This document shows positions 27,562 to 36,450 of a stretch of DNA of 64,000 bases, piece after piece. The stretch is taken from NCBI RefSeq assembly GCF_000166195.2, contig NZ_CM001403.1, positions 4,606,432-4,670,431 on the forward strand, in the 5' to 3' direction. The DNA is from Mucilaginibacter paludis DSM 18603 (GTDB taxonomy: Bacteria; Bacteroidota; Bacteroidia; Sphingobacteriales; Sphingobacteriaceae). Position numbers and translations under genes: made by a program. Every line of letters begins with the position of its first letter. Position 1 is the stretch's first letter. The notes beneath the pieces are model-generated. The model did no database searches. It was given only the letters and a program-made list of their open reading frames with translations, and was not told the origin of the DNA.

Positions 27562-28881
27562 ATGAAAAAGGTCGATTTTTTAGCGTTGCTAAATGCCATG
27601 AACATTGGTGCTGATCAAATAAAGAAAATAGCAATTGATACCGGATTTCTGATACGGAAAGGTCTTATAGAGCCTGCCGATATTTTATATGCCATTTGCT
27701 GCGCGGCCACGCATGGAACGGTTAGCTTTAATGATCTGGCGGCAAAAATAGATGCGGAAACTACTGTTTCTGTAAGTAGGCAGGCAATTGCAAAAAAGAC
27801 AAGCAAAGAATCATGTGTGCTTTTTTTAAAAAAGATACTGGCCCTTGTTATTATCAGTAGAATCGGAAAGGAAGAAATCGATTCATTGCGCAGGGCAGGT
27901 AAATTTAAGCGTGTTTTAGTGCAGGACAGCACAATCATTAAGTTGCCCCTTAGGTTGTTTGGCTTTTTTTCGGGCGTCTCCAACGCCCAGTCCAGTGTTT
28001 GTAATGCCCGGATTCAGTGTGTTTACGATTTGATAACTGAAAGCTTTATTTATTTTACCATCGATTCTTATACTAAGAACGATCAGAAAGCCGCCCCCGA
28101 ATTAACGATAGAAAAGGGCGACCTTGTTATTCGGGACAGGGGGTATCTAACCCTTAAAGAAATCGAGAGGCATTGGACAGCAGAAGCGGACTGCATATAC
28201 AGGCATCAGAGTAATATAGTACTTTTAGACAGCCAAACAAAAGAAAGAATTAACCTGCTCACCGAATTACAATCAAAAAAACAGCTTGATTTTGAGGTTA
28301 CTTTAAATAATGAAAAAGGTACAAAAATCAGGATAGTCGCCTTGCCTGTAAGTGACGAAATTGCAAACAGGCGCAGGATGAAGGCTAAGAAAGAGGCCAA
28401 AAAGGAACCGGGTAAAGAGTGCCTGGCCCTGATGTCATGGTCCATTTTTATGACTACCATTTCCAGACAGGACGCAGATTATAACTTTCTTTTCAAAGTA
28501 TATAGCCTGAGGTGGCGGATTGAAATCATATTCAAATCCTGGAAAAGTAACATGGAGTTTTCTAAGATCCATAATGTTTCGAAAAAACAACTGTCACTTA
28601 TCCTTTATGCGAGATTTATCATGATCATCATTTACATCCAGTATATCTTTTCGCCTGCCAGAATGATCATCAAAAAACATCAGAAAAGGGGCTTGAGTAT
28701 GATAAAAGTAGTCCGGTATCTCATAAAAAATGCCTCTAAAATAATACAGGTCGTTAAAGCCATAGAAAGTTATAAGGGCAAGATAGGATATCATCTAATT
28801 ACTTTAGCCAGGTACTGCTCCTACGATAAAAGAGTCAGACCCAATTTTGAACAGGATTTCGATATTGCCTTTTTACCTTAG
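27562..28881 (+). CDS. IS4-family DDE transposase
   Basis: A 439-residue transposase. The catalytic residues are Asp122 (VLVQDSTII), Asp192 (LVIRDRGYL) and Glu321 in the YREK signature: Tyr314, Arg317, Glu321, Lys328 (YSLRWRIEIIFKSWK). This Y-x2-R-x3-E-x6-K pattern defines the IS4 family. An N-terminal all-helical part (about 1-90) probably binds the ends. The stop lies inside the right inverted repeat. The frame is full length and undamaged. The IS4 subgroup cannot be set without an ISfinder comparison. Confidence 0.94.
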   Translation: MKKVDFLALLNAMNIGADQIKKIAIDTGFLIRKGLIEPADILYAICCAATHGTVSFNDLAAKIDAETTVSVSRQAIAKKTSKESCVLFLKKILALVIISRIGKEEIDSLRRAGKFKRVLVQDSTIIKLPLRLFGFFSGVSNAQSSVCNARIQCVYDLITESFIYFTIDSYTKNDQKAAPELTIEKGDLVIRDRGYLTLKEIERHWTAEADCIYRHQSNIVLLDSQTKERINLLTELQSKKQLDFEVTLNNEKGTKIRIVALPVSDEIANRRRMKAKKEAKKEPGKECLALMSWSIFMTTISRQDADYNFLFKVYSLRWRIEIIFKSWKSNMEFSKIHNVSKKQLSLILYARFIMIIIYIQYIFSPARMIIKKHQKRGLSMIKVVRYLIKNASKIIQVVKAIESYKGKIGYHLITLARYCSYDKRVRPNFEQDFDIAFLP

Positions 28882-28896
28882 GTTGACGCATATGCC
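28878..28896. repeat. right terminal inverted repeat of the IS
   Basis: 19 bases, the perfect inverse of 27226-27244, overlapping the transposase stop codon. Confidence 0.92.
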
Positions 28897-28923
28897 TACC
28901 GGGGGAGATTTAGAGGGGGCTTT
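28897..28923. repeat. right half of IS-interrupted repeat family B
   Basis: taccgggggagatttagagg followed by gggcttt matches the reverse complement of the copy at 54863-54900. The left half (aagtctcccctaccg) lies at 27211-27225. The G-rich run ends 4 bases before the ATG of the protease gene. Confidence 0.88.
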
Positions 28924-30639
28924 ATGCGGAATATTTCACGGTTATTTGTCTTAACAATTTTTCTATTTATTCATCCTGATGCTTACAGCCAACAATTCAG
29001 CGGGCGGCAATTGGAGCAAACGGTATTTAAAGCCATTGCCAAAGCCTATCCGGCCAGTGTGCGGATTTGGGGGTTCGATACCGTATCTAAACAGCAAATG
29101 AGTGCCCAGTTTAGCGGCGTGGTAGTTACTCAGGAGGGGTACATACTTACTGCTGCTCACGTTACCATTCCCGGTAAAACTTATCAGGTTACGTTTCCGG
29201 ACGGTAGAAAGTGCATTGCTGTTGCATTGGGGAAGATCGAATACGCCGATGATAAAACCATCCCTGATGTAGCCCTGATGAAAATCATTACCAAAGGCAA
29301 CTGGCCGCATGCCGAGATGGGGATCTCATCTACGCTAAAAGAATACGAGCCTTGCCTCAGCATTGCTTATCCGGAAAGCCTGAACCAGGCGCGGCCCACG
29401 GTAAGGTTTGGATGGGTTACCCGGGCTACTAATCAAAGAGGATTTGTACAATCTACCTGTAAAATGGAGCCGGGCGATTCGGGAGGGCCGTTGTTTGATG
29501 AATTAGGGCGGGTAATAGCCTTGCACAGTGCTATCGAGGTTCCCGAGGATTTGAATTACGAGATCCCGGTTGATCTTTATAAAAAGTATTGGACGGCCTT
29601 AAACAAACCCCAAATTTATACCCGGCTGCCCGATACCGCCGATCTGATTAAAGATGAACGGCCTATACGCAAAGTCCTTACAGTACCAGGTCTTAAACAT
29701 CTGAATGCCAATTTTGCGGACATATCTTCTCACTTTAAAAAAAGCTCTATTTACATTACCGTCAGTGATAATGGAAAGCAACAACGGGTAGTGGGCACAT
29801 TGTTTTCGTTAAGTGGTTTGGCATTTAGCAAAAATGTTAAAAATCAAAGTGTTATTGTTGGTAAAAACTCGTTGATAGGCTATGGGCCCCTGTTTGTATT
29901 AGTCGGTAATAAGAGGATTCAGGCAAAAGTATTAACACGCGACAAGCAAAATGACCTTGTGCTGCTTCGGCCTTACATTGAAATTAACGGTGGCATCGAA
30001 TTAAAAACAATCGATCATGATCCTGCTGATATCAAGCCTGGTAAATTCCTGTTATCTCTTCTGCCTGATACTGCGGGCATCGCCAGTGTAGCGGGCAGTA
30101 ACCTGTTTAGTATTGCAAAAATATCAAGTAACGGTTTTCTGGGAGCCGCCATCGCTTACCAGGATGGCCCTTTGTTACTCACCCGTATCCAGCCCAATTC
30201 GCCGGCGAGCGAAAGTGGCTTGCAAATAGCGGATGAGGTATTATTTATCAATGGAATTGAGATGCGCAAGGCGGAGGATTATGGTAAGGTATTACAAAAA
30301 TACTGGCCGGGCGATACCGTTAGGCTACAAATGAGGAGAGGGGGCGCCGCTTTTGAAAAAAAAGTTGTTTTAGGGTTAATGCCAAGCCCTAAAGTTAATC
30401 ATCCAGCAGAATTGTTTAACGGCGGTAAGAGCATCAGAAGGGATGGCTTTGAAAAAGTTTTCTCGCACGATGCTATCCTTCAGGCTGATCAATGCGGCGG
30501 ACCCGTTTTTGATCTTTACGGGCATTTATGCGGTTTAAATATCGCCAGGTTTAGCAGGGCAAGTTGTTTAACCCTGCCAACCAACTGCATTTACCAGTTT
30601 ATTGATCATTATTTTAGTATGAAAGCGTTAATGCGATAG
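28924..30639 (+). CDS. S1C trypsin-like serine protease with PDZ and a second, degenerate protease domain
   Basis: A 571-residue exported protein. Signal peptide to about 23. The first trypsin-fold domain at about 30-230 has a full triad: His79 (TAAHV), Asp115 (PDVALMKI) and Ser186 (EPGDSGGP). A second barrel begins near 260 (VVGTLFSLSGLAFSK, NDLVLLRPY with Asp344) and is interrupted by a PDZ domain at about 395-490 (LLLTRIQPNSPASESGL). It resumes near 500 and ends with ADQCGGPVFD, where Cys524 sits at the nucleophile position and no His matches. The second domain is therefore likely inactive. The first resembles DegP/DegQ-type quality-control proteases. The start directly follows a family B repeat. 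Confidence 0.85.
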   Translation: MRNISRLFVLTIFLFIHPDAYSQQFSGRQLEQTVFKAIAKAYPASVRIWGFDTVSKQQMSAQFSGVVVTQEGYILTAAHVTIPGKTYQVTFPDGRKCIAVALGKIEYADDKTIPDVALMKIITKGNWPHAEMGISSTLKEYEPCLSIAYPESLNQARPTVRFGWVTRATNQRGFVQSTCKMEPGDSGGPLFDELGRVIALHSAIEVPEDLNYEIPVDLYKKYWTALNKPQIYTRLPDTADLIKDERPIRKVLTVPGLKHLNANFADISSHFKKSSIYITVSDNGKQQRVVGTLFSLSGLAFSKNVKNQSVIVGKNSLIGYGPLFVLVGNKRIQAKVLTRDKQNDLVLLRPYIEINGGIELKTIDHDPADIKPGKFLLSLLPDTAGIASVAGSNLFSIAKISSNGFLGAAIAYQDGPLLLTRIQPNSPASESGLQIADEVLFINGIEMRKAEDYGKVLQKYWPGDTVRLQMRRGGAAFEKKVVLGLMPSPKVNHPAELFNGGKSIRRDGFEKVFSHDAILQADQCGGPVFDLYGHLCGLNIARFSRASCLTLPTNCIYQFIDHYFSMKALMR

Positions 30640-30693
30640 CCATAAAACAATATATTCATCTAAATTTGCAGCTCAAACAGGCGGTTTAGTAAT

Positions 30694-31620
30694 ATGCGTT
30701 TAATTATCCTGGCTTTTTTTACTGTTTTTTGTACGGGTATAAAGGCTCAAAGTGATACTACCTTGAAATTGTCGCCGGATACTACCCGCCTTTCTCAACC
30801 GGTAACATTAAGCCAGCCTCAACCTGTTGCCGATACATTATCGGCCTATATCAGGATGCCCGATTCTTTAAGGCACAACCAGTTTATTGATACTTTGCTG
30901 AAGCAATACGCCTTTGATCCTTTTCTGTTTAAAAATCCGGTAACCGCCAAAACTCATTTACAGATGGGAAAAGAGCGGCCTTTACGCGCCCGCTGGGTAA
31001 TTGCCGTTATACTGGTCTTACTAATTTATACTGCTGTTTTAAACCGGCTTATCGGCAAGGATATAGTATACGTTTTCCAGGCTTTTTATGCCCAGCGCTC
31101 GCTGGCCAAACTAAGTCGCGAAGATAGTTTACTAAACTCCTGGGCCTTTATATGCTTGTTTGCATTATTTGGTTTTACCATGGGCTTATATGTTTATCAG
31201 GTAATTTTATATCACCGGATGAGCTATTCCATTAATGGTTTCCAGCTATTTATTACCTGCTCAATTGATGTTTTGGGTATATTTATTTTGAAAATTATAC
31301 TGCTTCGTTTTATTGGATTTATTTTTGATATCGGCCGGTTAATACGCGAATATGTGTATGTTTTGTACCTAACCTGTTTCAATATGGCGTTTGTTTTTTT
31401 ACCCGTGGTAATTTGTCTCAGCTTATTCCCTTCAAAGTTAACTCCTTATTTATTAACGGTTTCTGTAGTTTTGATTTTTATTGTTTTCGCAATTCAATAT
31501 CTGCGAAGTAGTTTAAGTATCATTTCTAATTTTACCTTTCCAAAAATCTATTTATTTATCTATCTTTGTGCCCTCGAAATTTGCCCCGTTTTGATTTTGG
31601 TAAAGGCGCTAAATTTGTAA
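30694..31620 (+). CDS. DUF4271 family membrane protein
   Basis: A 308-residue protein. A signal-like N terminus is followed by a Pro/Thr-rich exported stretch, then about seven TM segments: one near 101-120, the others after about 145 (WAFICLFALFGFTMGLYVYQ, LFITCSIDVLGIFILKIIL, FNMAFVFLPVVICLSLF, YLLTVSVVLIFIVFAIQYL, YLFIYLCALEICPVLILV). This is the DUF4271 pattern. In Bacteroidota this gene typically lies just before a hemD-like gene and the gldKLMN block, as here. Its role is unknown; position suggests a link to the type IX secretion system. The hemD-like gene starts 26 bases later. Confidence 0.85.
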   Translation: MRLIILAFFTVFCTGIKAQSDTTLKLSPDTTRLSQPVTLSQPQPVADTLSAYIRMPDSLRHNQFIDTLLKQYAFDPFLFKNPVTAKTHLQMGKERPLRARWVIAVILVLLIYTAVLNRLIGKDIVYVFQAFYAQRSLAKLSREDSLLNSWAFICLFALFGFTMGLYVYQVILYHRMSYSINGFQLFITCSIDVLGIFILKIILLRFIGFIFDIGRLIREYVYVLYLTCFNMAFVFLPVVICLSLFPSKLTPYLLTVSVVLIFIVFAIQYLRSSLSIISNFTFPKIYLFIYLCALEICPVLILVKALNL

Positions 31621-31646
31621 GATTTAATTGATTAAAACTGTATAAA

Positions 31647-32405
31647 TTGGAAGATAGAAAGAAAAAGGTGAAGAGCATACTTGTTACTTTACCGAAACCG
31701 GATACAGACAAAAATCCTTACGCGGAACTGGCTAAAAAGAATAATCTGAAAATCGACTTCAGGTCTTTCATACACGTAGAAGGAGTAACCGCAAAAGAGT
31801 TTCGTAAAGAAAGGATTAATTTGGCCGAGTTTACCGCTGTAATTTTTACCAGCCGTAATTCAGCCGATCATTTTTTCAGAATATGCGAAGAAATGCGTTT
31901 TGAAGTTCCTGCTGATATGAAATATTTCTGCCTGTCGGAAACCATTGCGCTTTATCTCCAGAAATATATTCAATACCGTAAGCGTAAGATATTTTTTGGC
32001 AAGCAAACAGCCGCTGATCTGGCCGAAGTGCTAAAAAAACATTCTGCTGAAAAGTTCTTGTATCCCTGCTCGGATGTAGCAGCGGAAGAAACGCAGAAAT
32101 TTTTGCTGGATAATGGTTATAAATTTACACCCGCCGTATTATTCCGTACCGTTTGCAGTGACCTGTCTGATCTTGCCGATGTTTTTTATGATATCATTGT
32201 TTTCTTTAGCCCCTCAAGTATTCAGTCGTTATTTAAAAATTTCCCAGATTTTAAACAAAATAATACCCGTATAGCCGCATTTGGCGCTACCACCCATAAG
32301 GCAGCTTTAGATGCAGGACTGATTATCGATATCGTGGCACCTACGCCCGCAGCCCCCTCCATGACGATGGCCATTGAACAATACACTAAGCTTGTTAACA
32401 AATAA
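31647..32405 (+). CDS. hemD: uroporphyrinogen-III synthase family protein
   Basis: A 252-residue HemD-like protein that would cyclise hydroxymethylbilane to uroporphyrinogen III in haem synthesis. It has two alpha/beta lobes: KSILVTLPKPDTDKNPYAELAKK at the start, FTAVIFTSRNSADHFFRICEE in lobe 1 and YDIIVFFSPSSIQSLFKNFPDF in lobe 2, with the terminal AAFGATTHKAALDAGL and PAAPSMTMAIEQY. The start is TTG at 31647; a GTG at 31668 is an alternative. The family has few invariant residues, so catalysis cannot be proved from motifs. In Bacteroidota this copy is regularly found beside gldKLMN and may serve regulation rather than haem. Confidence 0.85.
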   Translation: MEDRKKKVKSILVTLPKPDTDKNPYAELAKKNNLKIDFRSFIHVEGVTAKEFRKERINLAEFTAVIFTSRNSADHFFRICEEMRFEVPADMKYFCLSETIALYLQKYIQYRKRKIFFGKQTAADLAEVLKKHSAEKFLYPCSDVAAEETQKFLLDNGYKFTPAVLFRTVCSDLSDLADVFYDIIVFFSPSSIQSLFKNFPDFKQNNTRIAAFGATTHKAALDAGLIIDIVAPTPAAPSMTMAIEQYTKLVNK

Positions 32406-32655
32406 CACAATTAATTCATTATTATTTAATATTTAATTATAAATAAATTGAAACGATTAGTTGTTATTTGTGATATACAAAGCAATTTATCGGGCGAGCA
32501 AATATTTTCGTTCAAGCATAACCTTTGTCAGTAAATTCCGTTATAAGGGAAAATACAACGCTGCGAATAGTAAAAACTTTTGGTTAAGATTAAATGTTTT
32601 CATTATATTCGGATCGTTATGTTGCTGTGTTATTAAAAAGGGGGATGTATTATAA

Positions 32656-33969
32656 ATGAAATTCTACTATTTCATAGTGTTTGCTTTTTTGGGAATGGGT
32701 TTAGTTGGTTGCCAAAGCAGTCATCGGGGTGAAGTGGTTGGTGTATACCAACGTGTTTTTCGATCGGAGGTGCCGCTGGGCATGGCTTATATTCCCGCAG
32801 GTAGTTTTTTAATGGGCCCTGTAGATCACGACATTACATTTGCCCAAATAGGCGATAACAAACAGGTAACTATCCCTGCGTTTTACATGGACGAGATGGA
32901 ACTGTCCAACGCCAAATATAAGCAGTTTGTAAATTGGGTTCGTGACTCTATAGCCATTACCACTTACCTGAATGATGATAAATACTATATGCATCCCAAG
33001 AATGCAACTACCAACAATTCTGGTGGAAAGAAATATATCGATTGGGATTACGTTGCGAAAAACTCTCCTTGGCGGGGCAAGAAAGGCCAGAGCAGCAACG
33101 CAAGTAAGCTGGAGGGTATGTATTACCAGGGTGATGATAAAGTATTTGACCGGAATGAATTGGATGTAAGGTTGTTGAAATATAACTACGCCATTATGGT
33201 GCTGCGCGACGCGGCTAACAATACCAATAAAGCAAAAAAGCGTTCTGATTTTATCCTTCGTGATAGCCTTCCTATTTATCCCGATACCTTAGTTTGGTTG
33301 CGTAACTTTTCTTATTCGGCTAATGAGCCCTATGCGCAGGGCTATTTTTCGCATCCGGCTTATCAGAATTATCCAGTTGTGGGAGTTACCTGGCGCCAGG
33401 CGCGGGCTTTTACCGTTTGGCGTACACATTTAAATGAAGGTGCAGCCAACGATTCAAGGCACCTTGCTCAATTGAGATTACCATTCGATTTGCCCTCAGA
33501 GGCCGAGTTTGAATATGCAGCCCGCGGTGGCCGGATAGGAACAAACTATCCTTGGGGAGGCCCGTATATTAAAAATGCCAAGGGCTGTTTGCTGGCTAAT
33601 TTTAAACCGGGCCGCGGTAACTATACTGATGACGGAGGAGCTATTACAGTAAAAGTAAACGCTTATATGCCTAACGACTACGGCTTATACAATATGGCGG
33701 GCAATGTTGCTGAGTGGACTTCATCATCGTACGATGAAGCATCCTCTTCCTTTGTAAACGATCTCAGCCCATCATTTACCTATAATGCCAAGGCGAGCGA
33801 TCCGGAGGTTAAAAAAAGAAAAGTTGTACGAGGTGGATCATTTAAGGATATCGGTTATTTTTTGCAAAATTCAACCCGCTCTTATGAATATCAGGACACA
33901 GCCAAGGCCTATATTGGCTTCCGCTGTGTTACCCGCTTTATAGGGCGCGACATTAAAGACAGGCACTAA
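32656..33969 (+). CDS. gldK: GldK, type IX secretion/gliding lipoprotein
   Basis: A 437-residue lipoprotein (signal ending GLVGC) with a formylglycine-generating-enzyme/SUMF1-like domain: MAYIPAGSFLMGPVD at the start, LPFDLPSEAEFEYAARGG and YNMAGNVAEWTSSSYDE in the core, and VVRGGSFKD and YIGFRCV at the end. GldK (PorK) forms the periplasmic ring on the outer membrane with GldN. A long insert at about 95-215 is typical of GldK. It is the first gene of the gldKLMN run, with a 250-base leader. Confidence 0.94.
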   Translation: MKFYYFIVFAFLGMGLVGCQSSHRGEVVGVYQRVFRSEVPLGMAYIPAGSFLMGPVDHDITFAQIGDNKQVTIPAFYMDEMELSNAKYKQFVNWVRDSIAITTYLNDDKYYMHPKNATTNNSGGKKYIDWDYVAKNSPWRGKKGQSSNASKLEGMYYQGDDKVFDRNELDVRLLKYNYAIMVLRDAANNTNKAKKRSDFILRDSLPIYPDTLVWLRNFSYSANEPYAQGYFSHPAYQNYPVVGVTWRQARAFTVWRTHLNEGAANDSRHLAQLRLPFDLPSEAEFEYAARGGRIGTNYPWGGPYIKNAKGCLLANFKPGRGNYTDDGGAITVKVNAYMPNDYGLYNMAGNVAEWTSSSYDEASSSFVNDLSPSFTYNAKASDPEVKKRKVVRGGSFKDIGYFLQNSTRSYEYQDTAKAYIGFRCVTRFIGRDIKDRH

Positions 33970-34049
33970 GCGGGGCTTTCTTTACAGGCACAAATCAAAA
34001 TAACATAGTTCACATTTCAACAAAAACTTAAACTAAAAACAACAACAGT

Positions 34050-34844
34050 ATGGCTGGCAAACAGAAATTAAAAATCGGGATTAACAACATCGTATCCTGG
34101 GGAGCAACAGTGGTAATCATCGGTTTATTATTTAAAATTCAACACTGGGAAGGCGCTACTTGGTTTATTACTATCGGACTTGGTATGGAAGCGTTCTTAT
34201 TTGCTTTACTTGGTTTTCAAAACGAGCCAACAGAAGTTGATTGGACCCTGGTATACCCCGAATTGCGTGAAGGAGCAGAGCCAAAGGCTGTAGTTGCACC
34301 AACTAAATCGGGATTATCTACAGCTGTTAGTTTGGACAAAATGATAACTGACGCTAAAATTGGTCCGGAATTGATCAGCAGCCTGGGCGAAGGTTTAAAA
34401 ACTTTTAGTGACAAAGTAAGCACTATTTCAAAAGTTACCGATGCTGGTACTGCCACTCAAGAATTTACAACAAAAATCAAAGCTGCAAGTGCAAGCTATG
34501 ATAACTTAAGTACTGCATTCAGCAAGGCATCTGCAGGTTTAATTGAATTGGGAAATTCAAATGTTGATTCAAAAGCTTATCATGATCAGGTAACATCGCT
34601 GGCTAAAAATTTATCTGCTTTAAATGCCGTATACGAACTTGAGTTACAAGATTCAAGCACGCACTTAAAATCGATGAATAAATTTTACCAGAATTTATCT
34701 GCAACCATGCAGAACTTTAACGAGTCGATGGATGATTCCAAGAAATTTAAAGAAGAGATTGGCCGTTTGTCAAAAAATCTTGCTTCTTTAAACGCAGTTT
34801 ATGGCAATATGCTAACTGCAATGAACCAACCGGTTGTTAAATAG
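34050..34844 (+). CDS. gldL: GldL, type IX secretion motor protein
   Basis: A 264-residue inner-membrane protein. Two TM helices lie at about 12-30 (IVSWGATVVIIGLLFKI) and 36-56 (ATWFITIGLGMEAFLFALLGF). The long cytoplasmic part is helical and contains repeated LSxxLSxLNAVYxxEL-like segments. GldL with GldM forms the proton-driven motor of gliding and type IX secretion. The Glu of TM2 (GMEAFL) is at the position expected of the conserved charged residue, and KIQHWEGA links the helices. Confidence 0.95.
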   Translation: MAGKQKLKIGINNIVSWGATVVIIGLLFKIQHWEGATWFITIGLGMEAFLFALLGFQNEPTEVDWTLVYPELREGAEPKAVVAPTKSGLSTAVSLDKMITDAKIGPELISSLGEGLKTFSDKVSTISKVTDAGTATQEFTTKIKAASASYDNLSTAFSKASAGLIELGNSNVDSKAYHDQVTSLAKNLSALNAVYELELQDSSTHLKSMNKFYQNLSATMQNFNESMDDSKKFKEEIGRLSKNLASLNAVYGNMLTAMNQPVVK

Positions 34845-34885
34845 TACGTGTCCAATTTTCAACCTTAATAATAAAACCTTAACAT

Positions 34886-36421
34886 ATGGCTGGAGGTAAA
34901 CAAACCCCAAGGCAGCGGATGATCAACATATTATACCTGGTATTACTGGGTTTAATAGCACTCAACGTGCCTGATAGCTTGCTCGATGCATTTAAAAAAA
35001 TAGGCGATAGCCTTGCCACGTCCACATCAAATGTGCAGAGTGGTATTAACAATACTTATTCGGCTTTTGAGAAAACTCACCTAAAAGATGAGCCCGTTAA
35101 AGCGCAGCCTCTGTACAACAAATCAAAGGAAGCAAGCGAACTGGCCAGCAAGCTGAACACAAAAATTGAGGAACTTAAGAAAACCTTGATTGAAAAAAGC
35201 GGTGGTATGGATGAGAATACCGGTGATTACCGCGGCCGTGATAATATGGACGTAACACCCCATATCATGATTGATCAGAAAAAGGCAACAGAGCTTCGTA
35301 AGGATATCAATGATACCCGCGAAAAGCTGATTGCTTTATTAGATCCTAAAGATCGTAACGGTATTAACGTATCATTAACTGCCGAAGATCCGATTCCTGC
35401 AAAGAATGCGGAGAAGAAAAGCTGGGAACAGGCTTACTTTGGCGAAGGTATCCCAATGGGAGCTGCCATGACCTCTTTGATCAAAATACAATCCGACGCG
35501 AAAAATGCAGAGTCTGAAGTAATCAAAAAGATCCTGAGCAAATTTGATCAGGCAGTTGTTAACCTGGATAAATTTGCAGCTGTGGCTGTAGCGCCGAGCA
35601 GCTATGTTGTAGTTGGTCAGCCTTATACAGCGCAGGTATTTTTAACCGCTTCTGATTCACATTCAAACCCGGATATATCTGTAAACGGAAGTAAATTGCC
35701 TACTAAAGAAGGTCAGGGTACTTACGTTGGAGGTAGCGGTAAAGAAGGCGTTTATACCTGGAAGGGTGTAATTCGTGTTAAACAGACTGACGGAACCATG
35801 AAGACCTACGAAACTCCACCTCAAACTTACCAGGTAGCCAAACCGTCAGCGGTTGTGTCTCCTGATAAAATGAATGTGTTGTATATCGGGGTATCCAATC
35901 CCTTATCAGTATCGGCGCCAGGTATTGCTGTTGAAAAGCTGAAAGTATCGATGTCGAATGGATCATTGAGCGGATCGAAAGGTCACTATGAAGCAAGAGT
36001 AACTTCTATCGGAACCACCAAAGTATCTATCAGTGCTGAGGTTGCTCCTGGTAAAACTCAGCTTTTGGGTTCAACAGAATTCCGTATCAAACGTATTCCG
36101 GATCCTAAAGCACAGTTTGCAGGTAAAAGCGGTGGCTCTACCAGTGCTGTTAACCTTAGGTCGCAGGACAGGTTGTTTGCAAAACTCGAAAATTTTGAGT
36201 TTGATGCTAAGTTTACGATCAGAAGCTTTAAAATGATTGTGGCTAAACCGCACCAGGATGGTGTTGTTTCTTCGAGTTCAAGTGGCGAACTGTCTGGTAC
36301 GCAGCGCGCGGCCCTGGCAACCATCACTCCTGGTACAACCATCTACTTTGATGATATCACAGCTGTTGGCCCTGATGGTGCTCAACGTGGTTTAGATCCT
36401 ATCATATTTAAGGCTCAATAA
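34886..36421 (+). CDS. gldM: GldM, type IX secretion motor protein
   Basis: A 511-residue protein with the typical N terminus MAGGKQTPRQRMINILYLV, one TM helix at about 12-32, and a long periplasmic part: a helical domain (about 40-225) followed by Ig-like beta-domains (AAVAVAPSSYVVVGQPYTAQVFLTA, VLYIGVSNPLSVSAPG). GldM spans the periplasm and carries motor motion to the GldK/GldN ring. It lies 41 bases after gldL and 29 bases before gldN. Confidence 0.95.
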   Translation: MAGGKQTPRQRMINILYLVLLGLIALNVPDSLLDAFKKIGDSLATSTSNVQSGINNTYSAFEKTHLKDEPVKAQPLYNKSKEASELASKLNTKIEELKKTLIEKSGGMDENTGDYRGRDNMDVTPHIMIDQKKATELRKDINDTREKLIALLDPKDRNGINVSLTAEDPIPAKNAEKKSWEQAYFGEGIPMGAAMTSLIKIQSDAKNAESEVIKKILSKFDQAVVNLDKFAAVAVAPSSYVVVGQPYTAQVFLTASDSHSNPDISVNGSKLPTKEGQGTYVGGSGKEGVYTWKGVIRVKQTDGTMKTYETPPQTYQVAKPSAVVSPDKMNVLYIGVSNPLSVSAPGIAVEKLKVSMSNGSLSGSKGHYEARVTSIGTTKVSISAEVAPGKTQLLGSTEFRIKRIPDPKAQFAGKSGGSTSAVNLRSQDRLFAKLENFEFDAKFTIRSFKMIVAKPHQDGVVSSSSSGELSGTQRAALATITPGTTIYFDDITAVGPDGAQRGLDPIIFKAQ

Positions 36422-36450
36422 TTTTTGTTTACAGAAAGGATATAGTGGTT

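Larger units (their letters stand above)
27226..28896 (+). mobile_element. IS4-family insertion sequence with an accessory AbrB-like gene
   Basis: An element of about 1.67 kb bounded by perfect 19-bp terminal inverted repeats (27226-27244 and 28878-28896, outer end GGCATATGCG). It carries a DDE transposase on the plus strand and a small AbrB-like gene on the minus strand, with a 28-bp perfect palindrome between them. The flanks share TACCG (27221-27225 and 28897-28901). The duplication could be read as up to 9 bp because IS end and target share bases. The target is a copy of repeat family B, whose two halves flank the element. The transposase frame and both ends are intact, so it may be active. 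Confidence 0.93.

Noticed and set aside
32461..32655. A 64-codon frame (TTG start) before gldK.
   Set aside because: It has no recognisable feature or ribosome-binding context and is better read as the gldK leader.
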